Shown here: positions 1 to 8,356 of the stretch, piece by piece
How positions within the stretch are numbered: the stretch's first letter is position 1
How the letters are laid out: each line of letters begins with the position of its first letter
Assembly: GCF_001514065.1 (NCBI RefSeq)
Contig: NZ_KQ948422.1
Location: 1,302,001 to 1,366,000 of the forward strand
Length of the DNA stretch: 64,000 bases
DNA from: Streptomyces antibioticus
Lineage (GTDB): Bacteria; Actinomycetota; Actinomycetes; Streptomycetales; Streptomycetaceae
Direction of reading: 5' to 3'
Translations under genes and position numbers: made by a program
The notes under the pieces: model-generated
The model's input: the letters and a program-made list of their open reading frames with translations, nothing else
What the model was told of the DNA's origin: nothing
Database searches by the model: none

Positions 1-1
1 A

Positions 2-460
2 CGGCTGGTCGCCTGCCTGGGGTTCGGGGTGGACGCGCACCACGGCGTCAACCACTCCCTGGTCCTGGAGAACCTGGCCGCGCTGGACCGCGAGGGCGGT
101 TACCTGGGCGCCTTCTCGCTGCCACGCGACAGCCGCGAGGGCGCGCTCTACCTGGACGCGGTGGCACACGCCCAGGAGTGCACCCCGGACCATCCGAGCA
201 TCGTCAACGGCTCCGTCGCCGCGGCCGTGCGCGGCGACTTCGGGGACGTGCGCTTCACCGAACGCACCCGGGGCAGCGAGCTGTTCATCAACCCGCTGAT
301 GTCCGTGTACTTCTGCGTGGACGCGCCCGCCCTGGCCCGGCGCAACCTCTACCTCGACCGGCTGGAGGACACCGCGCTGATGCGTCAGATCCACACCGTC
401 ATCGCGGAGTTCCGCGACGAACTGCCCCGACAGCGGCCACCGCGCGCCTACCCGCACTGA
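2..460 (+). CDS. DUF1152 family protein, C-terminal part
   Basis: An open frame runs from the window edge to a stop at 458-460, so the gene starts outside and only about 152 C-terminal residues are visible. The segment GFGVDAHHGVNH near the start, followed by a region on acidic and aromatic residues, matches what I recall of DUF1152 proteins, which are uncharacterised. A GTG at 29 lies inside the conserved motif and is unlikely to be the true start. No transmembrane segment is visible. The next gene follows after about 100 bases in the same direction but has its own apparent leader, so co-transcription is uncertain. Confidence 0.7.
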   Translation, partial: RLVACLGFGVDAHHGVNHSLVLENLAALDREGGYLGAFSLPRDSREGALYLDAVAHAQECTPDHPSIVNGSVAAAVRGDFGDVRFTERTRGSELFINPLMSVYFCVDAPALARRNLYLDRLEDTALMRQIHTVIAEFRDELPRQRPPRAYPH

Positions 461-539
461 CGTGGTCACATTTCGGGGAATCGGCCGTGACCGTACAAGA
501 AGGTTGTATACGCTCCAGGTTCTTCTTCACTGAAGCTTC

Positions 540-557
540 ACAAAGGGGGGCTTTGTC
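540..557 (+). promoter_or_regulatory. Hairpin presenting the ribosome-binding site in its loop
   Basis: ACAAAG (540-545) and CTTTGT (551-556) are perfectly complementary and enclose GGGGG (546-550). The ATG of the lamin-tail gene follows at 558. The purine-rich ribosome-binding sequence is therefore split between the left arm and the loop of a 6-bp stem. The pairing is seen directly; any effect on translation is inference. Confidence 0.45.
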
Positions 558-1061
558 ATGCGTATACGTCTTGCCGCCACCACGGCGGCCGCGGCCACGG
601 CCGCAGGGACGCTCATAGCGCTCACCGCGGTGCCCGCGCAGGCCACCGAGTACTCGTCCGCGCTGAAGATCCGCGGGACCCAGTACGACGCGCCCGGCCG
701 CGACTCCAACAACTGCGCGACCGGGAACACCGACGAGGAGTACGTGACGATCAAGAACTACTCGTCGACCAAGACCGTGAACCTCAAGGGGTACTGGGTC
801 GAGGACGCGGCCGGGAACTACTTCGAGTTCACCGCGAACCACTACCTCCAGCCCGGCGACTACGTGAAGCTGCGCGGCGGCCACGGCACCGACTCGGACG
901 CGAAGAACGTCGTGTACCGCGACAACTGCAACTTCATGTGGAACAACGACAAGGACACGATCTACCTGTTCAAGCCGGCCGGCAGCCGGGCCGACGTCCA
1001 CTCCTACACCAAGAGCGGGTCGGACCCGGACGGCAACGGCTACATCAAGTTCCACAGCTGA
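558..1061 (+). CDS. Secreted lamin-tail-domain protein
   Basis: The 167-residue product starts with a Sec signal peptide: MRIR, a long Ala/Leu core, then VPAQA with likely cleavage after Ala29. The mature part (about 33-165) is a single beta-rich lamin tail domain, recognisable by EYVTIKNYSS, the NLKGYWVEDAAG strand-turn and FELTPG-like YLQPGDYVKL. Two cysteines (in NNCATG and DNCNFMW) could form a disulfide outside the cell. Such small stand-alone lamin-tail proteins are common in Streptomyces secretomes and their role is unknown; binding to DNA, carbohydrate or the cell envelope has been suggested for the fold. It converges on the next gene with only 18 bases between. Confidence 0.85.
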   Translation: MRIRLAATTAAAATAAGTLIALTAVPAQATEYSSALKIRGTQYDAPGRDSNNCATGNTDEEYVTIKNYSSTKTVNLKGYWVEDAAGNYFEFTANHYLQPGDYVKLRGGHGTDSDAKNVVYRDNCNFMWNNDKDTIYLFKPAGSRADVHSYTKSGSDPDGNGYIKFHS

Positions 1062-1079
1062 GCGTGCGGCGCGGCCCCG

Positions 1080-2081
1080 TCAGCGGGGGGCGAGGTCGCG
1101 CCTGGCCACCACACCCAGCACCAGGACCAGCAGCGTGAGCGCGGTCGCCTGGGCGTACGCGCCCGCAAGGAAGACGGCGGGCAGCGGAAGGCCGCTCCAC
1201 AGGAGCAGCGACGCCGCCCGGACCGCGAGGATCAGCAGGCCGAGGACCGCCAGGGCCAGCGCCCCGCTGCCGGCCCCCGGTTCCGCGCGGCGGGTGCGCA
1301 GCAGCAGCCAGCCGAGGGCGGCGAGGACGAAGCAAGTGGCGGGGGCCCAGGCGAGATCGACCACGGTGGGCAGCAGCGCGACGGAGCCGCCGGTGACGAC
1401 ACAGCAGGCCAGGAAGGCCAGGCCGGGGGTACCCACGGGGAGCGTGGCCGGCGGTGCGTCTCGGTGGTACGCGGCGCACACGGCGAGGGCCGGCAGCCAG
1501 GCGAACAGCGCGTTGGCGGTGACGAAGTACGGGGCGGACATCGGCCACTCGGTCACCAGCGGCTCGATGAGCGGCCACAGCGAGGGCAGCGCGGCCAGCA
1601 GCACGGCGGCCCGGGCGAGGCGTCGGCGGTCGTGGGCGAGGGCGAAGAACCCGACGGTCCACAGCAGCGGCAGCACCCATCCGGAGACGGCGACGACGGT
1701 CGGCAGCGGGCCGCTGCCGGTGAAGCCGGTCAGGAACAGGTCCCATTCACGGGGGCCGCGGGTGGCCGACCAGGTGATGCGCAGGACCTCGTCGGAGACG
1801 ATCACCGCCGCCTGGAGCAGTACGGCGTACAGCGCGAAGTTCCGGACGGCCGAGCCGAACAGGGCATAGCGGCGGGGCGCCCCGGTGGCGGCCAGCCTGC
1901 TGCGTACGGCGAGGGCGGCGATGCTGGCGATCTCGCCGAGGGTGGGCCTGCTCTGGTCCTGGGTCTCCTGGTCGACGTCCCAGAGATAGACCTCGACCAT
2001 CTCCTCCTCGCGGGCCTCGCGGTAGTAGGCGGGCAGCAGGCGCAGCACGGTGCGGTAGCGCGCTTCGAGCAGGGTCGTCAT
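1080..2081 (-). CDS. Polytopic membrane protein encoded with a PadR regulator
   Basis: The 333-residue protein has a cytoplasmic, acidic N-terminus of about 70 residues (LLPAYYREAREEEMVEVYL) followed by around eight hydrophobic segments to the C-terminus. Its ATG overlaps the stop of the upstream PadR gene by four bases (ATGA, 2078-2081), so the two are translationally coupled. Pairs of a PadR regulator and a multispan protein with this type of N-terminal helical region are frequent in actinobacteria. The membrane protein is presumed to be a target or sensor partner, but its function is not known. Confidence 0.8.
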   Translation of the reverse strand: MTTLLEARYRTVLRLLPAYYREAREEEMVEVYLWDVDQETQDQSRPTLGEIASIAALAVRSRLAATGAPRRYALFGSAVRNFALYAVLLQAAVIVSDEVLRITWSATRGPREWDLFLTGFTGSGPLPTVVAVSGWVLPLLWTVGFFALAHDRRRLARAAVLLAALPSLWPLIEPLVTEWPMSAPYFVTANALFAWLPALAVCAAYHRDAPPATLPVGTPGLAFLACCVVTGGSVALLPTVVDLAWAPATCFVLAALGWLLLRTRRAEPGAGSGALALAVLGLLILAVRAASLLLWSGLPLPAVFLAGAYAQATALTLLVLVLGVVARRDLAPR

Positions 2082-2455
2082 GCGAGGCCTCCCGCGAGTC
2101 CGGGTCCGGTGACGGGCGGGGTGCCGCCGGCCTTGCGGCCCTCGGCGATGCGCTGCTTGGCGGCGCTGGCGCCCGCGGCCATGCGCTCCGCCTCGGCGTC
2201 GAGGGCTTGCATCCCCTCGTCGGTGAGGCGGTAGTAGCGCCGGAGCCGGCCCTGCTGCACCTCCTCACGGTCCAGGACGATCAGTTCGTCCGCGGTGAGC
2301 CGGTCGAGTACGCCGTACAGCGTGCCGACGCGCAGCTGGACCGTGCCGTCGGACAGCTCCTCGACCTCGCGCAGGATGCCGTACCCGTGTCGCGGCTCGT
2401 CGGCCAGGGCGGTCAGGACGAAGAACGCCGCCTGTGTCATGTTCCTCGGTGCCAT
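2078..2455 (-). CDS. PadR-family transcriptional regulator
   Basis: The 125-residue protein has the PadR winged helix: MTQAAFFVLTALADEPRHGYGILREVEELSDG, then the recognition region VRVGTLYGVLDRLTADELI and the wing LRRYYRLTDEGMQAL. A C-terminal helix (residues about 85-125) should give the dimer. A perfect inverted repeat (2462-2486) lies directly upstream of the ATG and overlaps a TATATT -10 element spaced seven bases from the start, which suggests a leaderless, autorepressed transcript. The same operator faces the divergent UvrA-like gene, so that gene may be co-regulated. PadR repressors often respond to phenolics or antibiotics; the ligand here is unknown. Confidence 0.92.
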   Translation of the reverse strand: MAPRNMTQAAFFVLTALADEPRHGYGILREVEELSDGTVQLRVGTLYGVLDRLTADELIVLDREEVQQGRLRRYYRLTDEGMQALDAEAERMAAGASAAKQRIAEGRKAGGTPPVTGPGLAGGLA

Positions 2456-2461
2456 GAAACT

Positions 2462-2486
2462 GAATATATCGGCTGCCGATATATTC
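2462..2486. promoter_or_regulatory. PadR operator, perfect 12-bp inverted repeat
   Basis: GAATATATCGGC (2462-2473) and GCCGATATATTC (2475-2486) are exact reverse complements around a single T. The AT-rich ATAT/GATA content stands out against the high-GC surroundings and resembles PadR-family sites. On the minus strand the -10 hexamer TATATT (2468-2463) sits inside the left arm, seven bases from the padR ATG, so bound protein would block RNA polymerase. Confidence 0.8.
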
Positions 2487-2645
2487 TGCGAGCCGAACGC
2501 GCCATGGATCTCCGGGCGGTCACGCCGTTGATTCCCGGGCGGTCAGGAATGGAGAAGCGCGGGTCATGGGTCCGGATCTAGCCTGAGAGCCATCCCGCCT
2601 CGGCTCCGCCGAGCGCCCCGGCCCGACGGAGGAGAGACGACCACC

Positions 2646-5033
2646 ATGGCCAGGAAGACGGACCCGCAGCCCGCCGCGCCGCACGTCGCCGACAGCCACG
2701 ATCTGATCCGCGTGCACGGGGCGCGCGAGAACAATCTGAAGGACGTCAGCATCGAGATCCCAAAGCGCCGGCTGACGGTGTTCACCGGGGTGTCCGGCTC
2801 CGGCAAGAGCTCGCTCGTCTTCGACACCATCGCCGCGGAGTCGCAGCGGCTGATCAACGAGACGTACAGCGCCTTCGTGCAGGGGTTCATGCCGACGCTG
2901 GCCCGTCCCGAGGTGGACGTCCTCGACGGGCTGACGACCGCGATCAGCGTCGACCAGAGCCGGATGGGCGCCGACCCGCGCTCGACCGTGGGCACCGCCA
3001 CCGACGCCAACGCGATGCTGCGCATCCTGTTCAGCCGCCTCGGCAAGCCGCACATCGGCCCGCCGAGCGCGTACTCCTTCAACGTCGCCTCGGTCTCGGC
3101 GCAGGGCGGTCTCACGGTCGACCGGGGCAGTGAGAAGACCAAGACCGAGAAGGTCACCTTCAACCGCACCGGCGGCATGTGCACCCGTTGCGAGGGCCGC
3201 GGCACGGTCACCGACATCGACCTCGCCCAGCTCTTCGACGACTCCAAGTCGCTCAACGAGGACCCGTTCACCATCCCCACCTACACCGGGGACGGCTGGG
3301 TGGTGCGGGTGATCAGGGAGTCCGGCTTCTTCGACCCGGACAAGCCGATCCGCAAGTACACCAAGAAGGAGCGGCACGACTTCCTGTACCGCGAGCCCGT
3401 CAAGGTCAAGATCAACGGCGTCAACCTCACCTACGAGGGCCTGATCCCGAAGCTCCAGAAGTCGATGCTGTCCAAGGACCCCGAGGCGATGCAGCCGCAC
3501 ATCCGGGCCTTCGTGGAGCGCGCGGTCACCTTCGCCGTCTGTCCCGAGTGCGACGGCACCCGCCTGACCGAGGGCGCCCGCTCCTCGAAGATCGAGGGGA
3601 TCTCCATCGCCGACGCCTGTGCGATGGAGATCCGGGACCTGGCCGACTGGGCCCGCGGCCTGAACGAGCCCTCCGTGGCCCCGCTGCTCACCGCCCTCCA
3701 GCACACCCTGGACTCGTTCGTCGAGATCGGCCTCGGCTATCTCGCCCTCGACCGGCCGGCCGGCACGCTGTCGGGCGGTGAGGCGCAGCGCGTGAAGATG
3801 ATCCGCCATCTCGGCTCCTCGCTCACCGACGTCACCTACGTCTTCGACGAGCCGACCGCGGGACTGCACCCGCATGACATCCAGCGCATGAACGACCTGC
3901 TGCTGCGTCTGCGCGACAAGGGCAACACCGTGCTCGTGGTGGAGCACAAGCCGGAGATGATCGCGATCGCCGACCATGTCGTGGACCTCGGTCCCGGCGC
4001 CGGAGTCGCGGGCGGCGCCGTCTGTTACGAGGGCACCCTGGAAGGACTGCGGGCCTCGGGCACCATCACCGGCCGGCATCTCGACGACCGGGCCACCGTC
4101 AAGGAGAGCGTGCGCAAGCCCTCGGGCGCGCTGGAGATCCGCGGTGCCACGGCCAACAACCTCCAGGGCGTCGACGTCGACATCCCCCTTGGTGTCCTGA
4201 CCGTCATCACCGGTGTCGCCGGGTCCGGCAAGAGCTCGCTGGTGCACGGTTCGGTGCCGCGCGACGCGGGCGTGGTGTCGGTGGACCAGAGCCCGATCAA
4301 GGGCTCCCGGCGCAGCAACCCGGCCACCTACACCGGCCTGCTCGAACCGATCCGGAAGGCCTTCGCCAAGGTCAACGGCGTCAAGCCGGCCCTGTTCAGC
4401 GCCAACTCCGAGGGCGCCTGCCCCACCTGCAACGGCGCGGGCGTCGTCTACACCGACCTCGGGATGATGGCCGGTGTCTCCACCACCTGCGAGGACTGCG
4501 ACGGCAAGCGGTTCGACGCGTCGGTCCTGGAGTACCGGCTCGGTGGCCGGGACATCAGCGAGGTGCTGGGGATGTCGGTGACGGACGCGGAGGAGTTCTT
4601 CCGCTCCGGCGAGGCGCACACCCCGGCCGCGCACAAGATCCTGGAGCGGCTCGTCGACGTCGGCCTCGGCTATCTCACCATCGGCCAGCCGCTGACCACC
4701 CTGTCCGGCGGTGAGCGGCAGCGCCTGAAGCTGGCAACGCACATGGGCGACAAGGGCGGCGTCTACGTCCTCGACGAGCCGACGACCGGTCTGCACCTCG
4801 CCGACGTCGAGCAACTGCTCGGCCTGCTGGACCGGTTGGTGGACGCCGGGAAGTCCGTCATCGTCGTCGAGCACCACCAGGCGGTCATGGCCCACGCCGA
4901 CTGGATCATCGACCTCGGCCCGGGCGCGGGCCACGACGGCGGCCGGATCGTCTTCGAGGGCACCCCGGCCGATCTGGTCGCCGCCCGCTCCACGCTCACC
5001 GGCGAGCACCTCGCGGACTACGTGGGCGCCTGA
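2646..5033 (+). CDS. Short UvrA-like ABC ATPase (class II UvrA / drug-resistance type)
   Basis: The 795-residue protein has two ABC ATPase halves. The first Walker A (GVSGSGKSS) is near residue 48 and the second (GVAGSGKSS) near residue 520. Two LSGGE signatures and two DEPT Walker B motifs are also visible. Zinc-module cysteines occur as CTRCEGRG, CPECDGTR, CPTCNGAG and CEDCDGKR. Canonical UvrA is about 940-1000 residues; the shortness and the small gap between Walker A and the first zinc knuckle indicate loss of the UvrB-binding insert. That fits UvrA paralogues such as DrrC-type proteins linked to tolerance of DNA-binding drugs. A good ribosome-binding site (GGAGAG) precedes the ATG. The divergent PadR operator lies about 160 bases upstream. 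Confidence 0.9.
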   Translation: MARKTDPQPAAPHVADSHDLIRVHGARENNLKDVSIEIPKRRLTVFTGVSGSGKSSLVFDTIAAESQRLINETYSAFVQGFMPTLARPEVDVLDGLTTAISVDQSRMGADPRSTVGTATDANAMLRILFSRLGKPHIGPPSAYSFNVASVSAQGGLTVDRGSEKTKTEKVTFNRTGGMCTRCEGRGTVTDIDLAQLFDDSKSLNEDPFTIPTYTGDGWVVRVIRESGFFDPDKPIRKYTKKERHDFLYREPVKVKINGVNLTYEGLIPKLQKSMLSKDPEAMQPHIRAFVERAVTFAVCPECDGTRLTEGARSSKIEGISIADACAMEIRDLADWARGLNEPSVAPLLTALQHTLDSFVEIGLGYLALDRPAGTLSGGEAQRVKMIRHLGSSLTDVTYVFDEPTAGLHPHDIQRMNDLLLRLRDKGNTVLVVEHKPEMIAIADHVVDLGPGAGVAGGAVCYEGTLEGLRASGTITGRHLDDRATVKESVRKPSGALEIRGATANNLQGVDVDIPLGVLTVITGVAGSGKSSLVHGSVPRDAGVVSVDQSPIKGSRRSNPATYTGLLEPIRKAFAKVNGVKPALFSANSEGACPTCNGAGVVYTDLGMMAGVSTTCEDCDGKRFDASVLEYRLGGRDISEVLGMSVTDAEEFFRSGEAHTPAAHKILERLVDVGLGYLTIGQPLTTLSGGERQRLKLATHMGDKGGVYVLDEPTTGLHLADVEQLLGLLDRLVDAGKSVIVVEHHQAVMAHADWIIDLGPGAGHDGGRIVFEGTPADLVAARSTLTGEHLADYVGA

Positions 5034-5083
5034 GCAGGAGCACCGCCGGTCCTCCCGGGCACGCGGCCCTACGGGGGTGCCTG

Positions 5084-5110
5084 CCCCGGAGCATCGCCGG
5101 CCTTCCGGGG
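5084..5110 (+). terminator. Possible terminator hairpin after the UvrA-like gene
   Basis: CCCCGGA (5084-5090) pairs with TCCGGGG (5104-5110) across a 13-base loop, about 50 bases past the stop. There is no T-run, as is usual in high-GC actinobacteria, so termination is inferred only from position and stem stability. Confidence 0.35.
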
Positions 5111-5157
5111 CGACCGCCGTACCATGACCGGACCGCAGTCGCCCCGAGGGAGCCCCC

Positions 5158-5511
5158 ATGGCCCGCCCCCGCACCGCCCCACGGACGGTGGAGCACCCCG
5201 CCGTGGCGGAGGTGTCGCTCCAGCAGGTGCTGGAGGCCCTGGTGGACCCGGTACGGCGGGCCGTGGTCTGCCAACTCGCGGGCGCCGGAACGGAGATGAG
5301 CTGCGGCACCTTCGACGTGGCGGTGTCCCGCTCCACGCTGACGCACCACTTCAACGTGCTGCGCGAGGCCGGACTGATCCGCCAGTACTACGTCGGCACC
5401 ACCAAGATGAACGCCCTGCGCACCGATGAGATGCAGGAGCGCTTCCCCGGTCTGCTGACGGCTCTGGTGGACGCCTCGGCCCGGGAGGACCGCCACCCCG
5501 CCGGCCGCTGA
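5158..5511 (+). CDS. ArsR/winged-helix transcriptional regulator
   Basis: The 117-residue protein has a single winged-helix domain at about 20-95: LQQVLEALVDPVRRAVVCQL, the recognition helix VSRSTLTHHFNVLREAGLI, and a wing ending near NALRTDEMQERFPGLL. No cysteine pair typical of metal-sensing ArsR members is visible; one cysteine lies in CQLAG and one in SCGTF. GAGGGAG precedes the ATG. It converges on a short-chain dehydrogenase eight bases away; pairs of this kind in Streptomyces usually have the regulator control the adjacent oxidoreductase, but that is inference. Confidence 0.85.
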   Translation: MARPRTAPRTVEHPAVAEVSLQQVLEALVDPVRRAVVCQLAGAGTEMSCGTFDVAVSRSTLTHHFNVLREAGLIRQYYVGTTKMNALRTDEMQERFPGLLTALVDASAREDRHPAGR

Positions 5512-5519
5512 GGCCGGGC

Positions 5520-6185
5520 TCAGGAGTCCAGGTCGTCGGCGAAGTGCCGGAACCCGTGCCGGTCCCGGTGCAGTTCCCACAGGGTGTCCGCCAGGGCGGC
5601 CGGGTCCTTGCGCGGGTGCCCTGGGATGATCGCGCCGGGGATGACCAGCTGGGCGACATGGATGCCCTCGGCCGCGAGGGTGTCGTGCAGCAGATGCCCG
5701 TACGCGCTCTCCGCGGCGAACGCGATCGACGTACCCGCGCGGTCGGGGTGCGGGACGACGGCGGTGCCGCCGTTGACGAACAGGATGGTGCCGCGGCCCA
5801 GTTCGCGCATGCCGGGCAGGACCTGCTGGACCGCGGCGACCGGGCCGTAGACCGAGAACTCGACCGGGCCGGTGAGGTCGGCGTGGGTGGTCTCCAGGAC
5901 GTGGCGCATGAAGGCGGGCTGCGGGACCGGGCTGTACTGGAGGACCTCGATCGGGCCCAGCGCGGCCCGCGCCTCGTCGAGGGCGGCAGCCAGGGCCTTC
6001 GGGTCGCGTACGTCGGCGGTGAAGGCGCGGGCCGTGACGCCCTGGCCGGTCAGGCCGGCCGCGAGGGACGCGACGCGCTCGGGGGTGCGGGCGACGAGGG
6101 CGACGTCGAAGCCCTCGCCGCCGAACCGCCGGGCCACGGCCGCGCCGAGTCCGGGGCCGGCTCCGATGATGGCGATGGTGGTCAT
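5520..6185 (-). CDS. Short-chain dehydrogenase/reductase, atypical active site
   Basis: The 221-residue protein starts with a Rossmann motif, TTIAIIGAGPGLGAAVARRF, whose Gly pattern matches SDR enzymes, and NAD(P)-binding follows with ARTPERV and ADVRDP. The usual NNAG becomes QYSPVP and the Ser of the catalytic triad is in FVNGGTAV. The YxxxK segment appears as SAYGHLLHDTLA, with Tyr present but the Lys replaced. The missing lysine puts it among atypical SDRs, so the reaction cannot be assigned. The chosen ATG at 6183-6185 begins exactly at the Rossmann strand; longer reading to 7610 is an artefact of high GC. Confidence 0.85.
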   Translation of the reverse strand: MTTIAIIGAGPGLGAAVARRFGGEGFDVALVARTPERVASLAAGLTGQGVTARAFTADVRDPKALAAALDEARAALGPIEVLQYSPVPQPAFMRHVLETTHADLTGPVEFSVYGPVAAVQQVLPGMRELGRGTILFVNGGTAVVPHPDRAGTSIAFAAESAYGHLLHDTLAAEGIHVAQLVIPGAIIPGHPRKDPAALADTLWELHRDRHGFRHFADDLDS

Positions 6186-6458
6186 GGACCCATCCTTCCC
6201 CCGCCGGGGCCGGAGTGCGCCACGGCGAACAGGACCCGCCCCGATGCGGATGGTGGGCGGGCCCTGTTCGTGCCGGTCATTGTGGTGGTCGCGTCGGCCG
6301 CGCGACACGGGTGAACCACGCCCACCCGAAGCGCGCCCCGCACACCCCGAGTGATCCGGCCCACCAGGGGCTCGTGCCGTCTGTCGACCCCGCCCGATCT
6401 CGTTCAAGCTGCGGCGACGATACTGGGGGCGCACGTGCCCCCGCCTCCAGATGGACTC

Positions 6459-7532
6459 ATGCCGATCTCCGCCACCACCGCCTCGCCCACCACGACCCCC
6501 GCCACCGTGTGGCAGCTGCGCGGCCGCCATGCCGACTCCGCCGCGGTGGACGTGCTCCGCGCCTCTCACCTGCGGCAGCTGAAGGACGACGGGGCCGTCG
6601 ACGACTTCCAGGAACTTCCGGAGGAACGGGTCTTCGAGGCCCGCTGGCGGGTCGAGGACGAGGTGACCGTGCGGGCCCGGCTGACCCTCACGGACGAGGA
6701 GTGGGTGCTGGTCGCGGAGGCGGAGCGCGCCTGGAACATGTCCTGGCCCTCCCCCGTCGGCATGTTCTGGCCGCTCGGTCCGGAGGCGCAGTGGGACCAG
6801 GACACGGTCGCCGGTGTGCGCTTCCGGGAGGTCAACCGGCTCACCGAGGACGACAAGGAGATGCGACGCCTGCTGAAGAGCTGTGCGCGGGAGTCGTGGG
6901 CGGTCCATGTGGTCGTGCACGAGGCCATGACCCCGGACGAACGCGGCCTGCGCCCGCTGGCCGCCCTGCTGCCGCCGGGACTTGAACACCGCGTGGTGGA
7001 GCACCGCGCCGCGCCGCACCAACTGCGGGCCGTCAACTGGGCGTTGAAGGACCTCGACGTGCAGGTGCCGCGTGGCGGCGCCGTCGTCCTGCCGCCGCTG
7101 CCGTCCGGTCACGACGCCGACGAGTTCTCCGTACGCAGCGTCTTCCTCGACGGGACGCCGCCGACGGAGCTGATCGACGTCCTGACCCGGTTCGCCGCGC
7201 TCCCCAGGCCGTTGCCCGGCGACGCCGCGGAAGCGGTCACCGACCTGCGCGACAAGTGGGGGCTGCTGACCCTGGAGGAGGAGCTCACCCGGCAGCGCGA
7301 GCTCGTCGCCATGTACGCGGAGGCGCTCGACGCCATGACCAAGTCCCGGGACCTGTACCGGGAGGCCGCCGAACGCGCCAACGAGGCGCTGGCCGCCTAC
7401 CGCGAGGGCCGCGCGGCCGAACCGGCGGAGCCGCCCGCCGAGCAGCAGCCCGTATCCCCGCTCCACCAGCTCACCCGGACCTTCGAGCGCCTCAAGCGCC
7501 GGCCCCCGAAGGACGGCGACGGCGTCAGCTGA
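6459..7532 (+). CDS. Conserved hypothetical protein with C-terminal coiled coil
   Basis: I do not recognise a family. From the ATG at 6459 the product is 357 residues; upstream in-frame starts exist, but the protein from MPISATT reads as a coherent fold. Residues about 20-250 are mixed alpha/beta and rich in charged and aromatic residues (RAWNMSWPSPVGMFWPLGPEAQW). Residues about 270-325 form a heptad-like helix (LEEELTRQRELVAMYAEALDAM), and the tail is Pro/Ala-rich then basic. No signal peptide or membrane span is seen, so it is probably cytosolic. Its 3' end overlaps the convergent next gene by eight bases. Confidence 0.7.
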   Translation: MPISATTASPTTTPATVWQLRGRHADSAAVDVLRASHLRQLKDDGAVDDFQELPEERVFEARWRVEDEVTVRARLTLTDEEWVLVAEAERAWNMSWPSPVGMFWPLGPEAQWDQDTVAGVRFREVNRLTEDDKEMRRLLKSCARESWAVHVVVHEAMTPDERGLRPLAALLPPGLEHRVVEHRAAPHQLRAVNWALKDLDVQVPRGGAVVLPPLPSGHDADEFSVRSVFLDGTPPTELIDVLTRFAALPRPLPGDAAEAVTDLRDKWGLLTLEEELTRQRELVAMYAEALDAMTKSRDLYREAAERANEALAAYREGRAAEPAEPPAEQQPVSPLHQLTRTFERLKRRPPKDGDGVS

Positions 7533-8211
7533 ACAGCGGGATGCGTTCGGCGTCGGCTCCCAGCGCGCGGCAGTCGGCGTCCGTGAGGGGCGCGCGGCCG
7601 GTGGCGGCACGGGCGTAGTGCTCGTCGCTCCACGCCACCGGGACAGGACGGCCCAGCAGCCCGTCGAGGGTGGCGCGCACCGCGGCCAGGCCCACGGCTG
7701 ACGGCCCCGCCACTCCCGGCAGGTCCACGACGAGGTCGAGGTGGTGGATCGTGGCCTCGACGGCCAGGGTCGTCATGAGGTCCCCGGCGGTGAGCACATG
7801 GCCCTGCGTGGCGACGAGGCGGTCCGGGGCCGTCGCCTCGGCGGCCGTGACCGTGGCCGCCGCGGTCTCCAGGTACAGCCCCCGCAGCTGACGGAAGTCC
7901 AGGAACATGCTGGCGCCCACCCGGCTCCAGCGCCGCCCGTTGGCCGCGCCGACGGGATCGGGCCGCCAGTCCTGCCAGTAGGTGACGGCGTCGCGGTCGG
8001 CGGGTCCGGCGGCCGGTGTGTGCAGGGCGACCAGGGCCCGCTGGCAGTCGGAGACACAGTGCAGGGTCAGATCACGCACCGCCCAGCCGGTGCAGCCGGT
8101 CGGCCGCCAGGACTCCTCGTCCTCCAACGGCCGGACCACGTCCGCGAAGGCGGTGTAGGCGGCGCGCAGCACCTCGGACGGTGGCGTGGGGTCCGCGGGT
8201 ACTTCGGTCAT
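7525..8211 (-). CDS. Mycothiol-dependent maleylpyruvate isomerase-like protein (DinB fold)
   Basis: The 228-residue product has the N-terminal four-helix pattern of the MDMPI/DinB superfamily. Key pieces are WRPTGCTGWAVRDLTLHCVSD near residue 45 and LAVEATIHHLDLVVDLPG near 160; the His residues in these two helices are candidates for the metal site. Members use mycothiol or related thiols or have unknown substrates. Start at 8211 was chosen because it opens the domain; the upstream extension crosses a strong inverted repeat. The gene is monocistronic in appearance, with a 16-bp inverted repeat 41-79 bases upstream that could be its operator. Confidence 0.78.
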   Translation of the reverse strand: MTEVPADPTPPSEVLRAAYTAFADVVRPLEDEESWRPTGCTGWAVRDLTLHCVSDCQRALVALHTPAAGPADRDAVTYWQDWRPDPVGAANGRRWSRVGASMFLDFRQLRGLYLETAAATVTAAEATAPDRLVATQGHVLTAGDLMTTLAVEATIHHLDLVVDLPGVAGPSAVGLAAVRATLDGLLGRPVPVAWSDEHYARAATGRAPLTDADCRALGADAERIPLFS

Positions 8212-8251
8212 GGCGCCAGCGTAGGCGCCGCGTCGCTGCCGCAGGGGACGG

Positions 8252-8290
8252 GGTCCGTCGTACGGACGGAGCCGGTCCGTACGACGGACC
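8252..8290. promoter_or_regulatory. Perfect 16-bp inverted repeat upstream of the MDMPI-like gene
   Basis: The left arm at 8252-8267 and right arm at 8275-8290 are exact reverse complements with a 7-base spacer; each arm contains GTCCGT or ACGGAC units. It lies 41-79 bases before the MDMPI-like ATG, the right distance for an operator, but it could also act as a second hairpin behind the gene at 8357-9388. Confidence 0.5.
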
Positions 8291-8294
8291 GGGC

Positions 8295-8325
8295 TCGCCA
8301 CCGGCCTAGGTCCGGCCGGTGGCGA
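8295..8325 (-). terminator. 12-bp stem hairpin after the repeat-bearing membrane protein
   Basis: TCGCCACCGGCC (8295-8306) pairs perfectly with GGCCGGTGGCGA (8314-8325) around a 7-base loop, about 30 bases past the stop of the gene at 8357-9388 in its direction of transcription. No T-tract follows. The stem is strong, so a transcription-end or mRNA-stability role is plausible. Confidence 0.5.
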
Positions 8326-8356
8326 CCGGGTGTCAGGGCGTCAGGGCGACGGACTG

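Noticed and set aside
2520-5354. A 944-codon open frame antisense to the UvrA-like gene
   Set aside because: High GC gives long antisense frames; the product is His/Val/Arg/Gly-rich without any domain, while the opposite strand has clear ATPase motifs.
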